Source of the DNA: CAXXOK01 sp964584315
GTDB taxonomy: Bacteria; Bacillota; Clostridia; Christensenellales; Aristaeellaceae
Reading direction: 5' to 3'
DNA length: 49,843 bases
Assembly (NCBI GenBank): GCA_964584315.1
Contig: CAZOZO010000022.1
Location: forward strand, 1-49,843
Part shown: piece after piece, positions 24,845 through 32,597 of the stretch
Layout: the number at the start of each line of letters is the position of its first letter
Position numbering within the stretch: the first letter of the stretch is position 1
Position numbers and translations under genes: made by a program
Notes under the pieces: generated by a model
What the model was told of the DNA's origin: nothing
The model's database searches: none
Seen by the model: only the letters and a program-made list of their open reading frames with translations

Positions 24845-26641
24845 TTATGCGCCCGCTCCGATGACCGCCTTGATGCGCCGCACGCCCGCGGACGAGCTCT
24901 CTTCCTTCTGGATGGTGAAGGAAACCAGCTCGCCGGTGTTCTCGGCATGGGGGCCGCCGCAGATCTCCTTGCTGAACTCGCCCATGGTGTACATCTTGAC
25001 CATCTCGCCGTACTTGCTCTCAAACAGGCCGATGGCGCCCCGCTCCTTGGCCTGGGCTACGGTCATCTCCTCGCAGGTGATGGGCGCGGCGGCGGCGATG
25101 GATTCGTTCACCAGCCGCTGCACCTCGGCGATCTCCTCCGGGGTCATCTTGCGGCCGAAGCTGAAGTCAAAGCGCAGGCGCTCCGCAGTGATGTTACTGC
25201 CCTTCTGCGCCACTTCCGGCCCCAGCACCTTGCGCAGCGCGGCGTGCAAAAGATGCGTGGCGGTGTGCAGGCGCGCGGTCTGCTCGCTGTGGTCGGCCAA
25301 ACCGCCCTTGAACACGGCGTCCGCGCCCGCGTGGCTGTTTTCCTGATGCTTTTTGAAGCACGCCTCATAGCCCGCCATGTCTACGGTCAGGCCTTTTTCC
25401 TTGGCCAGCTCCAGCGTCATCTCCACGGGGAAACCATAGGTGTCGTACAGGTGGAAGGCGCTCTCGCCGTCGATCTCCTTGCCGGTCAGGCGGCTTACGA
25501 TCTTCTCAAACTCGTGGTTGCCCTGCTTTAAGGTCTTGTCAAAGCGGCTTTCCTCCAGGGCGAGCTGCTCCAGCACAAAGGCGCTGTTGCGGCGCAGCTC
25601 CGGGTAGACGCTCTCGTACTGGGCGATGATCACCTTGGCGATCTCGCCGGTAAAGCCCTCCGGCAGGCCCAGCTCCATGCCGTAGCGCACCGCGCGGCGG
25701 ATGAGGCGGCGCAGCACGTAGCCCTGCCCGACGTTACTGGGGCTCACGCCGCGGTCGTCCCCCAGGATGAAGGTGGCGGTGCGCATATGGTCGCCCACGA
25801 TGCGGAACGCCTTGGTGACAGCGGCGCTCTCGCCGTAGGTTTTGCCGGAAAGCTCGGCGATCTTGCCCAGAATGTTTGCAAACAGGTCGGTCTCGTAGAC
25901 GCTCTTTTTGCCGGTGAGCACGCAGATGGTGCGCTCAAGGCCCATGCCGGTGTCCACGTTCATGTGCTTGAGTGGCTCGAAAGTGCCGTCCTGCGTTTTG
26001 TTATACTGCATGAACACGTCGTTCCAGATTTCCAGATAGCGCCCGCAGGAGCAGGCGGGCGAGCAGTCCGGCCCGCAGGGCTCCTTGTCGGTGATGATGA
26101 ACATCTCGCTGTCCGGCCCGCAGGGGCCGGTGAGCCCGGCGGGGCCCCACCAGTTGTTTTCCTTGGGCAGGTAGAAAATGCGCTCGGCGGGCACGCCGCA
26201 GCTGCGCCACAGCCCGGCGCTCTCCTCGTCGCGGGGGCAGTCGTCGTCGCCCGCGAACACGGAAAACGCCAGCTTCTCCTTGGGCAGGCCCAGGTATTCG
26301 GGGCTGGTCAGAAACTCCCAGCTCCAGGGGATCATCTCTTTTTTGAAGTAGTCGCCCAGCGACCAGTTGCCCAGCATCTCAAAAAAGGTGAGATGGCTGA
26401 AATCGCCCACATCGTCGATGTCGCCGGTGCGCACGCACTTCTGCACGTCGGTCAGCCTCGTGCCCGCGGGGTGCTTGGCGCCCAAAAGGTACGGCACCAG
26501 CGGGTGCATACCCGCGGTGGTAAACAGCACCGTGGGGTCGTTTTCGGGGATCAGCGAGGCGCTGGAGATGACGGCGTGTCCCTTGTCCTGAAAAAACTTG
26601 AGGAACATCGAGCGCAGTTCGGCGGACGTGGTGGGCTTCAT
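24845..26641 (-). CDS. alaS: Alanyl-tRNA synthetase, short form without the C-Ala domain
   Basis: Charges tRNA-Ala. 598 residues from the ATG at 26641 (GGAGGAGAG ribosome site), against about 870 for the canonical enzyme. The N-terminal class II core is complete: MFLKFFQDKGHAVISSASLI, FTTAGMHPLVPYL, FFEMLGNWSLGDYF and GMGLERT. The editing domain is present with both zinc motifs, RLHTATHLLHAALR and the CGGPHAENTGEL pair. The protein stops just after it (RRIKAVIGAGA), so the oligomerisation/C-Ala domain is missing by design, with no frameshift visible downstream. Zn-ligand-like CGPDCSPACSCG lies near residue 200. Whether this is the only AlaRS in the genome cannot be seen here. Confidence 0.95.
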   Translation of the reverse strand: MKPTTSAELRSMFLKFFQDKGHAVISSASLIPENDPTVLFTTAGMHPLVPYLLGAKHPAGTRLTDVQKCVRTGDIDDVGDFSHLTFFEMLGNWSLGDYFKKEMIPWSWEFLTSPEYLGLPKEKLAFSVFAGDDDCPRDEESAGLWRSCGVPAERIFYLPKENNWWGPAGLTGPCGPDSEMFIITDKEPCGPDCSPACSCGRYLEIWNDVFMQYNKTQDGTFEPLKHMNVDTGMGLERTICVLTGKKSVYETDLFANILGKIAELSGKTYGESAAVTKAFRIVGDHMRTATFILGDDRGVSPSNVGQGYVLRRLIRRAVRYGMELGLPEGFTGEIAKVIIAQYESVYPELRRNSAFVLEQLALEESRFDKTLKQGNHEFEKIVSRLTGKEIDGESAFHLYDTYGFPVEMTLELAKEKGLTVDMAGYEACFKKHQENSHAGADAVFKGGLADHSEQTARLHTATHLLHAALRKVLGPEVAQKGSNITAERLRFDFSFGRKMTPEEIAEVQRLVNESIAAAAPITCEEMTVAQAKERGAIGLFESKYGEMVKMYTMGEFSKEICGGPHAENTGELVSFTIQKEESSSAGVRRIKAVIGAGA

Positions 26642-26723
26642 GGTTTTCTCTCCTCCATCTATCGGCAATCGTGGGGCTTCCCAGTCGCAGGGCGGCGCGC
26701 GGCAAAGCGCGGCGCAATACTTG

Positions 26724-26753
26724 ATTATATCGGAAGCGAAACGGGGCTGTCAA
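26724..26753 (-). promoter_or_regulatory. Promoter of alaS
   Basis: Consensus TTGACA, 18 bp, TATAAT on the minus strand. The leader is about 75 nt with no T-box sequence. Confidence 0.85.
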
Positions 26754-26798
26754 TATTTCGGGGGCTATCCGCAGGTTTTCTTTCGCGGGGCGGGCGCG

Positions 26799-26827
26799 TT
26801 GCGTTTTGGCGGCGGATGGGTTATCAT
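26799..26827 (+). promoter_or_regulatory. Promoter of the FakA-C-like small gene
   Basis: TTGCGT, 17 bp, TATCAT, 52 bp before the GTG start. Confidence 0.5.
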
Positions 26828-26879
26828 GGGCGGGCGGCCACCAAAGCCGACATTTTGATGCTTAAAGGGGGAGCTGCCC

Positions 26880-27131
26880 GTGCTGGAGTTCAAGTACGAT
26901 ACGCAACTGCTGGTGGAAGGCCATGGGCTGAGCGAGGACGCGATCGGCGATTATATCACCGCGAATATCGAAGGGGATTGCCTGCTGGCCGTTGGGGATG
27001 AGGACCTGGTGAAGGTGCATTTCCATACCAATACGCCGTGGAAGGTGATCGAGTACTGCGCGGGGCTGGGCGATGTGTACGATGTGGTGATCGAGAACAT
27101 GGAGCGGCAGGAGCAGGGCCTGCAAGGATAA
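26880..27131 (+). CDS. Stand-alone FakA/DAK C-terminal-domain protein
   Basis: 83 residues from GTG at 26880 behind AAAGGGGGAG. The sequence matches the last domain of FakA-type fatty-acid kinases (DhaL-linked family): EFKYDTQLLVEG near the start, then GDCLLAVGDEDLVKVHFHTN, a PWKVIEYCAGLGDV stretch, and the characteristic IENMERQEQ ending. The kinase and middle domains are absent, and no matching coding sequence precedes it. Its own promoter and ribosome site argue for a functional small protein, not a fragment. It might bind a FakB-like partner; that is inference. Confidence 0.8.
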   Translation: MLEFKYDTQLLVEGHGLSEDAIGDYITANIEGDCLLAVGDEDLVKVHFHTNTPWKVIEYCAGLGDVYDVVIENMERQEQGLQG

Positions 27132-27146
27132 AAAGGGGAGAAGGGT

Positions 27147-27190
27147 CAAGGGCGAAAGCCCTTGTCAGGGTGCAGGGATGAAATCCCTGC
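27147..27190. repeat. Double hairpin, intergenic repeat
   Basis: CAAGGGC-GAAA-GCCCTTG (27147-27164) is followed by GCAGGGAT-GAA-ATCCCTGC (27172-27190). They lie 15 bp after the stop of the small gene and may stop transcription, although no T-tract follows. Confidence 0.7.
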
Positions 27191-27317
27191 CCGCCGGAGG
27201 CCCCTCGCCGCAGCGAAAAGCCCCCAGCGCCACGAGCGCCACAGGCGCAATGTGGCGCGGCGGCAACCGCAACCAATGCTTAGGAATAACCGCTTGGCAA
27301 CCGCTAAAATGCAATCG

Positions 27318-27352
27318 AGCAGGGCGCGCCGCAACCGTGCGGCGCGCCCTGC
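27318..27352. repeat. Long perfect inverted repeat
   Basis: AGCAGGGCGCGCCGC / GCGGCGCGCCCTGCT with a 6-nt loop. GGTTTGGTTTT follows some 15 bp later on the plus strand, so it may act as a terminator. Confidence 0.7.
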
Positions 27353-27583
27353 TTCGTGCTTGGGTTTGGTTTTGCCGTAGACAGGCCATCGGGGCAAACG
27401 GAATAACGCTTGTAAAGCCTGCCTGTCCGCTCCCGTCGCCCGCAAAAGCGCGCCTGCGGCGCTGTTTGCGGGCTTGCGTTTTTTCGCTGCGGCGGGGGGG
27501 CGGGGGGGGGGGGGGCCCACCCCCCCCCCCCCGCCCCCCCCCCCGCGGGGCCCCCAAGTAGTTTGAACACCCCACCCAGCACC

Positions 27584-27593
27584 NNNNNNNNNN
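27584..27593. other. Assembly gap (10 N)
   Basis: Preceded by long G and C homopolymers (27495-27550) that are probably low-quality sequence. It lies in a non-coding stretch, 27132-27671. Confidence 0.99.
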
Positions 27594-27614
27594 TTTTTCG
27601 CGGCGGCGAGGGTC

Positions 27615-27659
27615 TTGGGGCGCTGCCCCAAACCCCGCCCAAGGGGCATCGCCCCTTGG
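27615..27659. repeat. Two palindromes next to the gap
   Basis: TTGGGGC-GCT-GCCCCAA (27615-27631) and CCAAGGGGC-ATC-GCCCCTTGG (27639-27659). They directly follow, on the minus strand, the stop codon of the GNAT-isomerase fusion and the run TTTTTT, so the second may serve in termination. Confidence 0.75.
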
Positions 27660-27671
27660 AAATCCCATTTT

Positions 27672-29132
27672 TTATGCCCCCGCGCTGGCCAGCAGCGCTC
27701 TGCCCGTCCCTTTTACCATGACCTCCGGCGCTGCCGCCGGGATTAGCGCGCTACCGCCCGCCTTGACCGTAAGCTGCCCATTTGGCCACACCAGCGCCAG
27801 CTCCGTAAGCGCGGTGAACATCGTAAAGCTCTTCGGGTTTGCCGCAAGCGCCAGCTCCCCCTTAACACACGCGCACTGCAAGCGGAACGCCTCCACATCC
27901 AGCACAGTGTGCACGCCCGCCTCCGCCGCCTCGGGCAGTTTCGCGCGCTGCCCCATAAGCGCGGGGTCGATCACATCCAACGATTTTTCCACATGCAGCT
28001 CGCGCTTTTCGCCTTTTTCGTTCGTGCGGTTGTAATCCCACAGCCGGTACGTGACGTCGCTACTCTGCTGTATCTCGTACAGCGTGATGCCCCCGCCGAT
28101 GGCGTGCACCATGCCGCTGGGCATGTAGAGCACGTCCCCCGCCGTTACCTTGGTGGTGGCGATCATCGGGGCCACATCCTGCCCGCCCGTAAGCGCCTCG
28201 CGCAGCATGGCCAGCGTTACGCCCGCCCGCAGGCCGTAGCACAGCTCCGCGCCCGCTTCCGCGTGCAAAATCACCCATGCCTCGGTCTTGCCCAGCTTGC
28301 CCTCGTGCGCCATGGCGTAGGCGTCGTTCGGATGCACCTGCACGCTCAGGCTGCTTTTCGCGTCCAGCAGCTTGAGTAGCAGCGGAAACGGATTTTCGTG
28401 CCCAACGCCGGTCAGGCGCGCGCCGTAACGGGCGATCAGGGCGGGCAGCGTCTCGCCCGTGTCGTCCACACTCTCCAGCCCCTTGATGCAGCTGATCTCC
28501 AGCGCCTCGCCCGTGCGCGCGTCGGGTATCGCTTTGCCGTACAGCGTTTTGAGGCCGTCGCCGCCCCACGGGGTCATGTCCCCGTGGCGGTAGGCGGGGG
28601 CCATGCGGAACGGCAGCAGCGGGCAATCCTCGGTCAGCGGGCTTTCAAAGCAGTGAAAATCATCCGTAAAGCGCGGGAAGCGGAACGTGCCCGCCTCCCG
28701 CTCGGTGGTATCGCGAAACAGCTTCAGCGCGCGGGCGTTCTGCCCGTACGTATCCACGCGGAAGCAGTCGCAGCCCATCTGCCGCCCCACATCCTTGGCA
28801 TTGGCCACGATGGCCTTGCCCACGCCGCGGCCGCTCTTTTGCGGCATCAGCGCCACGCGGTGCAGGCACACGGGGTTCACCCCGTAGCGCCAGGGCACGT
28901 CCGCATACTCCTCGCCCTGCCCGCGCACCACGGCAAACGCGGCCACAAGGCCCTCGTCCGTATCCACGCGCCACAGCTGGCCCCGCTCGATATCCTCGCG
29001 CAAGATGTCCTCGCGGGGGTATTTGCCCCACGTCCACTGCATGAGGCCGCGCGCCTGCATGTCCGCTACCGCGGCCTGGAACAGCGCGCACACCTCCGGC
29101 AGCGCCTCCATGGCGACCCGTTCAAAGTTCAT
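27672..29132 (-). CDS. manA: GNAT acetyltransferase fused to class I mannose-6-phosphate isomerase
   Basis: 486 residues in one uninterrupted frame. Residues 1 to ~165 are a GNAT domain: VCLHRVALMPQKSGRGVGKA (acetyl-CoA loop near residue 100), CFRVDTYGQNARALKLFRD. From ~175 the protein is a short-type phosphomannose isomerase: FRMAPAYRHGDMTPWGGDGL, GEALEISCIKG, the zinc-site SVQVHPNDAYAMAHEG with GKTEAW, MPSGMVHAIGGGITLYEIQQ and VTYRLWDYNR. The isomerase links fructose-6-P and mannose-6-P for glycan precursors; the acetyltransferase substrate is unknown. The ATG overlaps the ABC exporter stop (ATGA). No internal start with a strong ribosome site was noticed at the junction. Confidence 0.9.
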   Translation of the reverse strand: MNFERVAMEALPEVCALFQAAVADMQARGLMQWTWGKYPREDILREDIERGQLWRVDTDEGLVAAFAVVRGQGEEYADVPWRYGVNPVCLHRVALMPQKSGRGVGKAIVANAKDVGRQMGCDCFRVDTYGQNARALKLFRDTTEREAGTFRFPRFTDDFHCFESPLTEDCPLLPFRMAPAYRHGDMTPWGGDGLKTLYGKAIPDARTGEALEISCIKGLESVDDTGETLPALIARYGARLTGVGHENPFPLLLKLLDAKSSLSVQVHPNDAYAMAHEGKLGKTEAWVILHAEAGAELCYGLRAGVTLAMLREALTGGQDVAPMIATTKVTAGDVLYMPSGMVHAIGGGITLYEIQQSSDVTYRLWDYNRTNEKGEKRELHVEKSLDVIDPALMGQRAKLPEAAEAGVHTVLDVEAFRLQCACVKGELALAANPKSFTMFTALTELALVWPNGQLTVKAGGSALIPAAAPEVMVKGTGRALLASAGA

Positions 29133-30898
29133 CCGTCTACCTCCGTATACATGGCATACAGGCGCGCATACAGCCCGCCCCTGGCCATCAGCTGCTTATG
29201 GGTGCCCTGCTCCTCCACGCCGTTTTCCGTGAGCACCCAGATGGTGGTGGCGTTTTTGATGGTGGTCAGCCGGTGCGCGATGGTGAACGTCGTGCGCCCG
29301 ACCGACAGCTGCTCCAGCGACCGCTGCACCAGCCGCTCGCTCTCGTTATCCAGCGCGCTGGTGGCCTCGTCGAGTATCAGGATGGGCGGGTTTTTCAGAA
29401 ACACGCGCGCGATGGAGATGCGCTGCTTCTGCCCGCCGGAGAGCTTCACGCCCCGCTCGCCCACATAAGTGCGGTAGCCTTCCGGCAGCGCGCGGATGAA
29501 CGTGTCCGCCCCCGCCAGCTCCGCGGCGCGGATCACCTGTTCCTCCGTGGCGCCGGGCAGGCCGTACTCAATGTTCTCATACACAGTGCCGCTGAACATA
29601 TACACATCCTGCTGCACCATGCCGATGTTCTCCCGCAGGCTCTTCTGCGTGAGGGTCGTGATATCCTGCCCGTCGATCAGGATTCGCCCGCCGCTCACGT
29701 CATAAAACCGGGGGATCAGGTTGCACAGCGTGGTCTTGCCGCCGCCGCTGGGGCCCACCAGCGCCACGCGCTCGCCCGCCCGCACCATCAGGTTCAAATC
29801 CGCCAGCACCGTGTGCTCGTTATCGCTGTAATGGAAGCTCACATGGTCGAACGTCACGTCGCCCCTGACGTTCGCAAGCTCGGTCGCGTCCGGCGCGTCG
29901 GTGATGTCCGGTTTTTCGTCCATGATGACGCAGAAGCGCTCGATGCCCGTCATGCCCATCTGGAACTGCTCCGTAAACTCCACGATGCGGCGGATGGTCG
30001 ACAGCAGCGTGGACACGTAGAGCAGGTAGGCCATGTAGTCGCCCGGGGTGATGCTCCCCTTCATCAGGAACAGCGCGCCCGCCACCACCACCACGATGTA
30101 CATCAGCCCGTCGAACACGCGCGTGGTGGTGTGGAAGCCCGCCATGGTCATGAACGCCTTGCGGTTGATGCGCAAAAACGTCTCGTTGCCCCGCACGAAC
30201 TTCTCCATCTCGCTGTGCTCGCCCGCAAAGCTCTTGACCACGCGGATGCCCAGCAGGCTGTCCTGCACCTGCGCGTTGATCTCGCCCAGCTGGTTTCGGC
30301 GCTCCTGAAAGGCGCGGCGCATGATCTTGTTGAAGATGCGGGTGCAGATGAGCATGACCGGCAGCACCGCGAAGATGATGAGCGTGAGCAGCGGGTTGAC
30401 CCCGAACAGGATGATGAACGAGACCACGATCTTGATGATCGCGATGAAGAATTCCTCCGGGCAGTGGTGGGCAAACTCCGTGATCTCGAACAGGTCGCCC
30501 GTGATGCGGCTCATGATCTGCCCCACCTTGGCCGTGCTGTAATACGCAAAGCCAAGCGTTTGCAGGTGGCGGAACATATCCACGCGCATGTCGCGCTCGA
30601 TGTAGGTGCCCATGATGTGCCCGTAGGCGCCCATGTAATAGGCCGCGCCCGCGTCGATCAGGCGCAGCGCCATGTACAGGAGCCCCACGCGCATCACGTA
30701 GAGGAAGGTCAGGGCGGCCAGATTATTGGCGGCCAGGTCGGTGATGTTGCGTACGATCAGCGGCAGGGCGATATCGCACAGGGTGGTCAGCCCCGCGCAA
30801 AACAGGTCGAACAGCAGCATGGGGATGTACTTTTTGTAGTATGGCATGAATCGCCGAAGAAGCGCCGATGTTTTCATCGTGCGTATATTTTGCTCCAT
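29129..30898 (-). CDS. ABC exporter, fused permease and ATPase
   Basis: 589 residues, half-transporter of the MsbA/multidrug type that would work as a dimer. Six membrane helices occupy residues ~25-320. The ATPase has GPSGGGKTTLCNLIPRFYD (Walker A), the signature VKLSGGQKQRISIARVFL, PILILDEATSALDNESE (Walker B) and the switch IAHRLTT. The substrate is unknown; family members export lipids, drugs or peptides. ATG at 30898 follows TAGGAG. It lies 80 bp after a membrane protein gene and is coupled to the GNAT-isomerase gene. Confidence 0.95.
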   Translation of the reverse strand: MEQNIRTMKTSALLRRFMPYYKKYIPMLLFDLFCAGLTTLCDIALPLIVRNITDLAANNLAALTFLYVMRVGLLYMALRLIDAGAAYYMGAYGHIMGTYIERDMRVDMFRHLQTLGFAYYSTAKVGQIMSRITGDLFEITEFAHHCPEEFFIAIIKIVVSFIILFGVNPLLTLIIFAVLPVMLICTRIFNKIMRRAFQERRNQLGEINAQVQDSLLGIRVVKSFAGEHSEMEKFVRGNETFLRINRKAFMTMAGFHTTTRVFDGLMYIVVVVAGALFLMKGSITPGDYMAYLLYVSTLLSTIRRIVEFTEQFQMGMTGIERFCVIMDEKPDITDAPDATELANVRGDVTFDHVSFHYSDNEHTVLADLNLMVRAGERVALVGPSGGGKTTLCNLIPRFYDVSGGRILIDGQDITTLTQKSLRENIGMVQQDVYMFSGTVYENIEYGLPGATEEQVIRAAELAGADTFIRALPEGYRTYVGERGVKLSGGQKQRISIARVFLKNPPILILDEATSALDNESERLVQRSLEQLSVGRTTFTIAHRLTTIKNATTIWVLTENGVEEQGTHKQLMARGGLYARLYAMYTEVDG

Positions 30899-30978
30899 AA
30901 TGACTCCTATTTCAATTGCATATCAAATTGTGAACCGATGCATTTGAGGGGCGCGATGCCGCCCCGATCCTTTTTTGC

Positions 30979-31719
30979 TTACGGGTTGCCCGGCTGCATG
31001 AGCGTCGCCTGCTTGAGCAGGGCGGGCAGGTCGCCTTCCTTCGCCTTGGGGCACACGACGGCGTAGGCCGCCTCCAGCCCGCGGGCCAGCACCATGACGG
31101 TCTCCTGCCCATCCACACGCACGGCGTCCATACCGGCGATGGTATACAGGCCGTCCATGCGCAGGCTGTAGCGTTCGCCGCCCAGCAGCGATACCGCCGC
31201 CGTGGGCCTGATGCTCTCCACGGTAAGCGTTTCGCCCGTAGGGAAGGCGTAGATGAGCTGCATCCGCCGCGCATAGCCGCCGCGGTAGGCGGTGTCGAAC
31301 AGCGTGGCTTTGGCAAGCGTAAGCGGGCTGCCGTTCAGCGCCAGCACGGGCATCCCGAAGTTGGTCGCCAGCGGGTTCAGGTCGGCGGTGCCATCCACCT
31401 GCGCGGCCGCGATGGGCACGCGGATGGTCTCCTCCTGCGCGGCGGTCTGCCGCTGCAGCTGGTCGTCCTCCCCGGGCTCGCCCATCAGCAGGAATACGTA
31501 GATCAGCGCAAGCGACAGCACGAGGCCGATGGCCGCCAGCACGCGCTTTACGATTTTTTTCCACTTCGCGGGCGGCGACGCCTCCGGCTCGTCGGTGATG
31601 GCTTTTTGCACGGGCAGCTGGTCGCGCGCGGGCGGGGGCGCCTGCGGCTTTCTGGGCGGCACCTGCGAGGGCATCCCCTCCGGCGGCCTGCGGCCCGGGG
31701 TCACGTCACGGTTTTGCAA
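30979..31719 (-). CDS. Single-pass membrane protein of unknown function
   Basis: 246 residues. A Pro-rich cytoplasmic N terminus (VPPRKPQAPPPARDQLPVQK) is followed by a basic patch, one transmembrane helix (VLAAIGLVLSLALIYVFLLM) and an extracellular domain. That domain contains PIAAAQVDGTADLNPLATNF, ALNGSPLTLAKATLFDTAYR and repeated GLYTIAGMDAVRVDGQETV-like beta patterns. I recognise no family. The position between a zinc-ribbon gene and the ABC exporter suggests one transcription unit. Confidence 0.8.
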   Translation of the reverse strand: MQNRDVTPGRRPPEGMPSQVPPRKPQAPPPARDQLPVQKAITDEPEASPPAKWKKIVKRVLAAIGLVLSLALIYVFLLMGEPGEDDQLQRQTAAQEETIRVPIAAAQVDGTADLNPLATNFGMPVLALNGSPLTLAKATLFDTAYRGGYARRMQLIYAFPTGETLTVESIRPTAAVSLLGGERYSLRMDGLYTIAGMDAVRVDGQETVMVLARGLEAAYAVVCPKAKEGDLPALLKQATLMQPGNP

Positions 31720-31800
31720 TGAGTACCTCCTTGGCGGGTATGGCGGCGCGCGGGCGGCGGGCGTTCAGCCCCGCTTGCCGCGGGCGTGCCACGCGGCGGG

Positions 31801-32517
31801 TCACGGCAGGCGCACGCCGCGCGCGGCCATCTCGGTCAGCAGCCACTGCGTGTCGCCGCTGAGCTGCGAGCTGAACGCGTCGAAGAACGCCTGCATGAGC
31901 AGCGCCCGCTGTTCCGTGGACAGTGCCGTATCGTCCCGCATGGCGGCGAGCATCCGCGCGGTGGGCGAAGCCAGCAGCTTGGGCGCGCGGCTATCCAGCC
32001 CCAAGCCGAAGATGCGCCGCATGTAGCGGCTGCTGCCGCGCAGGAACAGGTCGATGAACTGGCAGCCCAGCCGGTGTAAGTAGTGTTTGAGGAACGCCTC
32101 CCTGTCCGGCGCGAGGGCCAGGCAACGGTCCAGGTCAGGGTGGTTGAACAGCTCGTGGCGCATCGCCTCCACCTTGGCGGGGACCATGGCCTCCGGCTCC
32201 AGGTAGATGTTCAGCAGGTAGCACTTGATGACCGAGAAATCCAGCGTGCCCCTGCCGCGCTCGTACAGGCGGCCCAGGAACAGCAGCTCCTCCGCGATGG
32301 GCAGGCTCTGCGGATACTTGGCCAGCGCATCGGTCAGGGTGCGGTGCTTTTTCACGGGATCGCTCATGGCCTCGACTTTGGCGAGAATGTCGCGCTCCTC
32401 GTCGGTCACGGGCGCAGCGATGGCCTGCTTGAGCGCCTTGCCGCAGTAGGGGCAAAACTGCGCTCCGCCGTTCATATCCAGGGTTTTGCCGCAATGCGGG
32501 CAACTGATTTCACTCAT
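31801..32517 (-). CDS. Zinc-ribbon protein with a helical C-terminal domain
   Basis: 238 residues. The N terminus is a double-CxxC ribbon (CPHCGKTLDMNGGAQFCPYC). The rest is alpha-helical with no membrane segment: DEERDILAKVEAMSDPVKK, LPIAEELLFLGRLYERG, and a long stretch with LKHYLHRLGCQFIDLFLRG. I do not recognise a described family beyond zinc-ribbon/hypothetical. ATG 32517 follows GAGGGAGGG. It lies between nadE and the membrane protein gene, same strand. Confidence 0.82.
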   Translation of the reverse strand: MSEISCPHCGKTLDMNGGAQFCPYCGKALKQAIAAPVTDEERDILAKVEAMSDPVKKHRTLTDALAKYPQSLPIAEELLFLGRLYERGRGTLDFSVIKCYLLNIYLEPEAMVPAKVEAMRHELFNHPDLDRCLALAPDREAFLKHYLHRLGCQFIDLFLRGSSRYMRRIFGLGLDSRAPKLLASPTARMLAAMRDDTALSTEQRALLMQAFFDAFSSQLSGDTQWLLTEMAARGVRLP

Positions 32518-32597
32518 CTGTAATCCCTCCCTCAATGGATGCGGTGGCCGCGCGCGGGCGGTGGTTCGGGGGATGCCTCTGCGAATGGGGCGGCCTG

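Noticed and set aside
26642..26723. T-box riboswitch upstream of alaS
   Set aside because: The leader is only about 75 nt and lacks the conserved T-box sequence.
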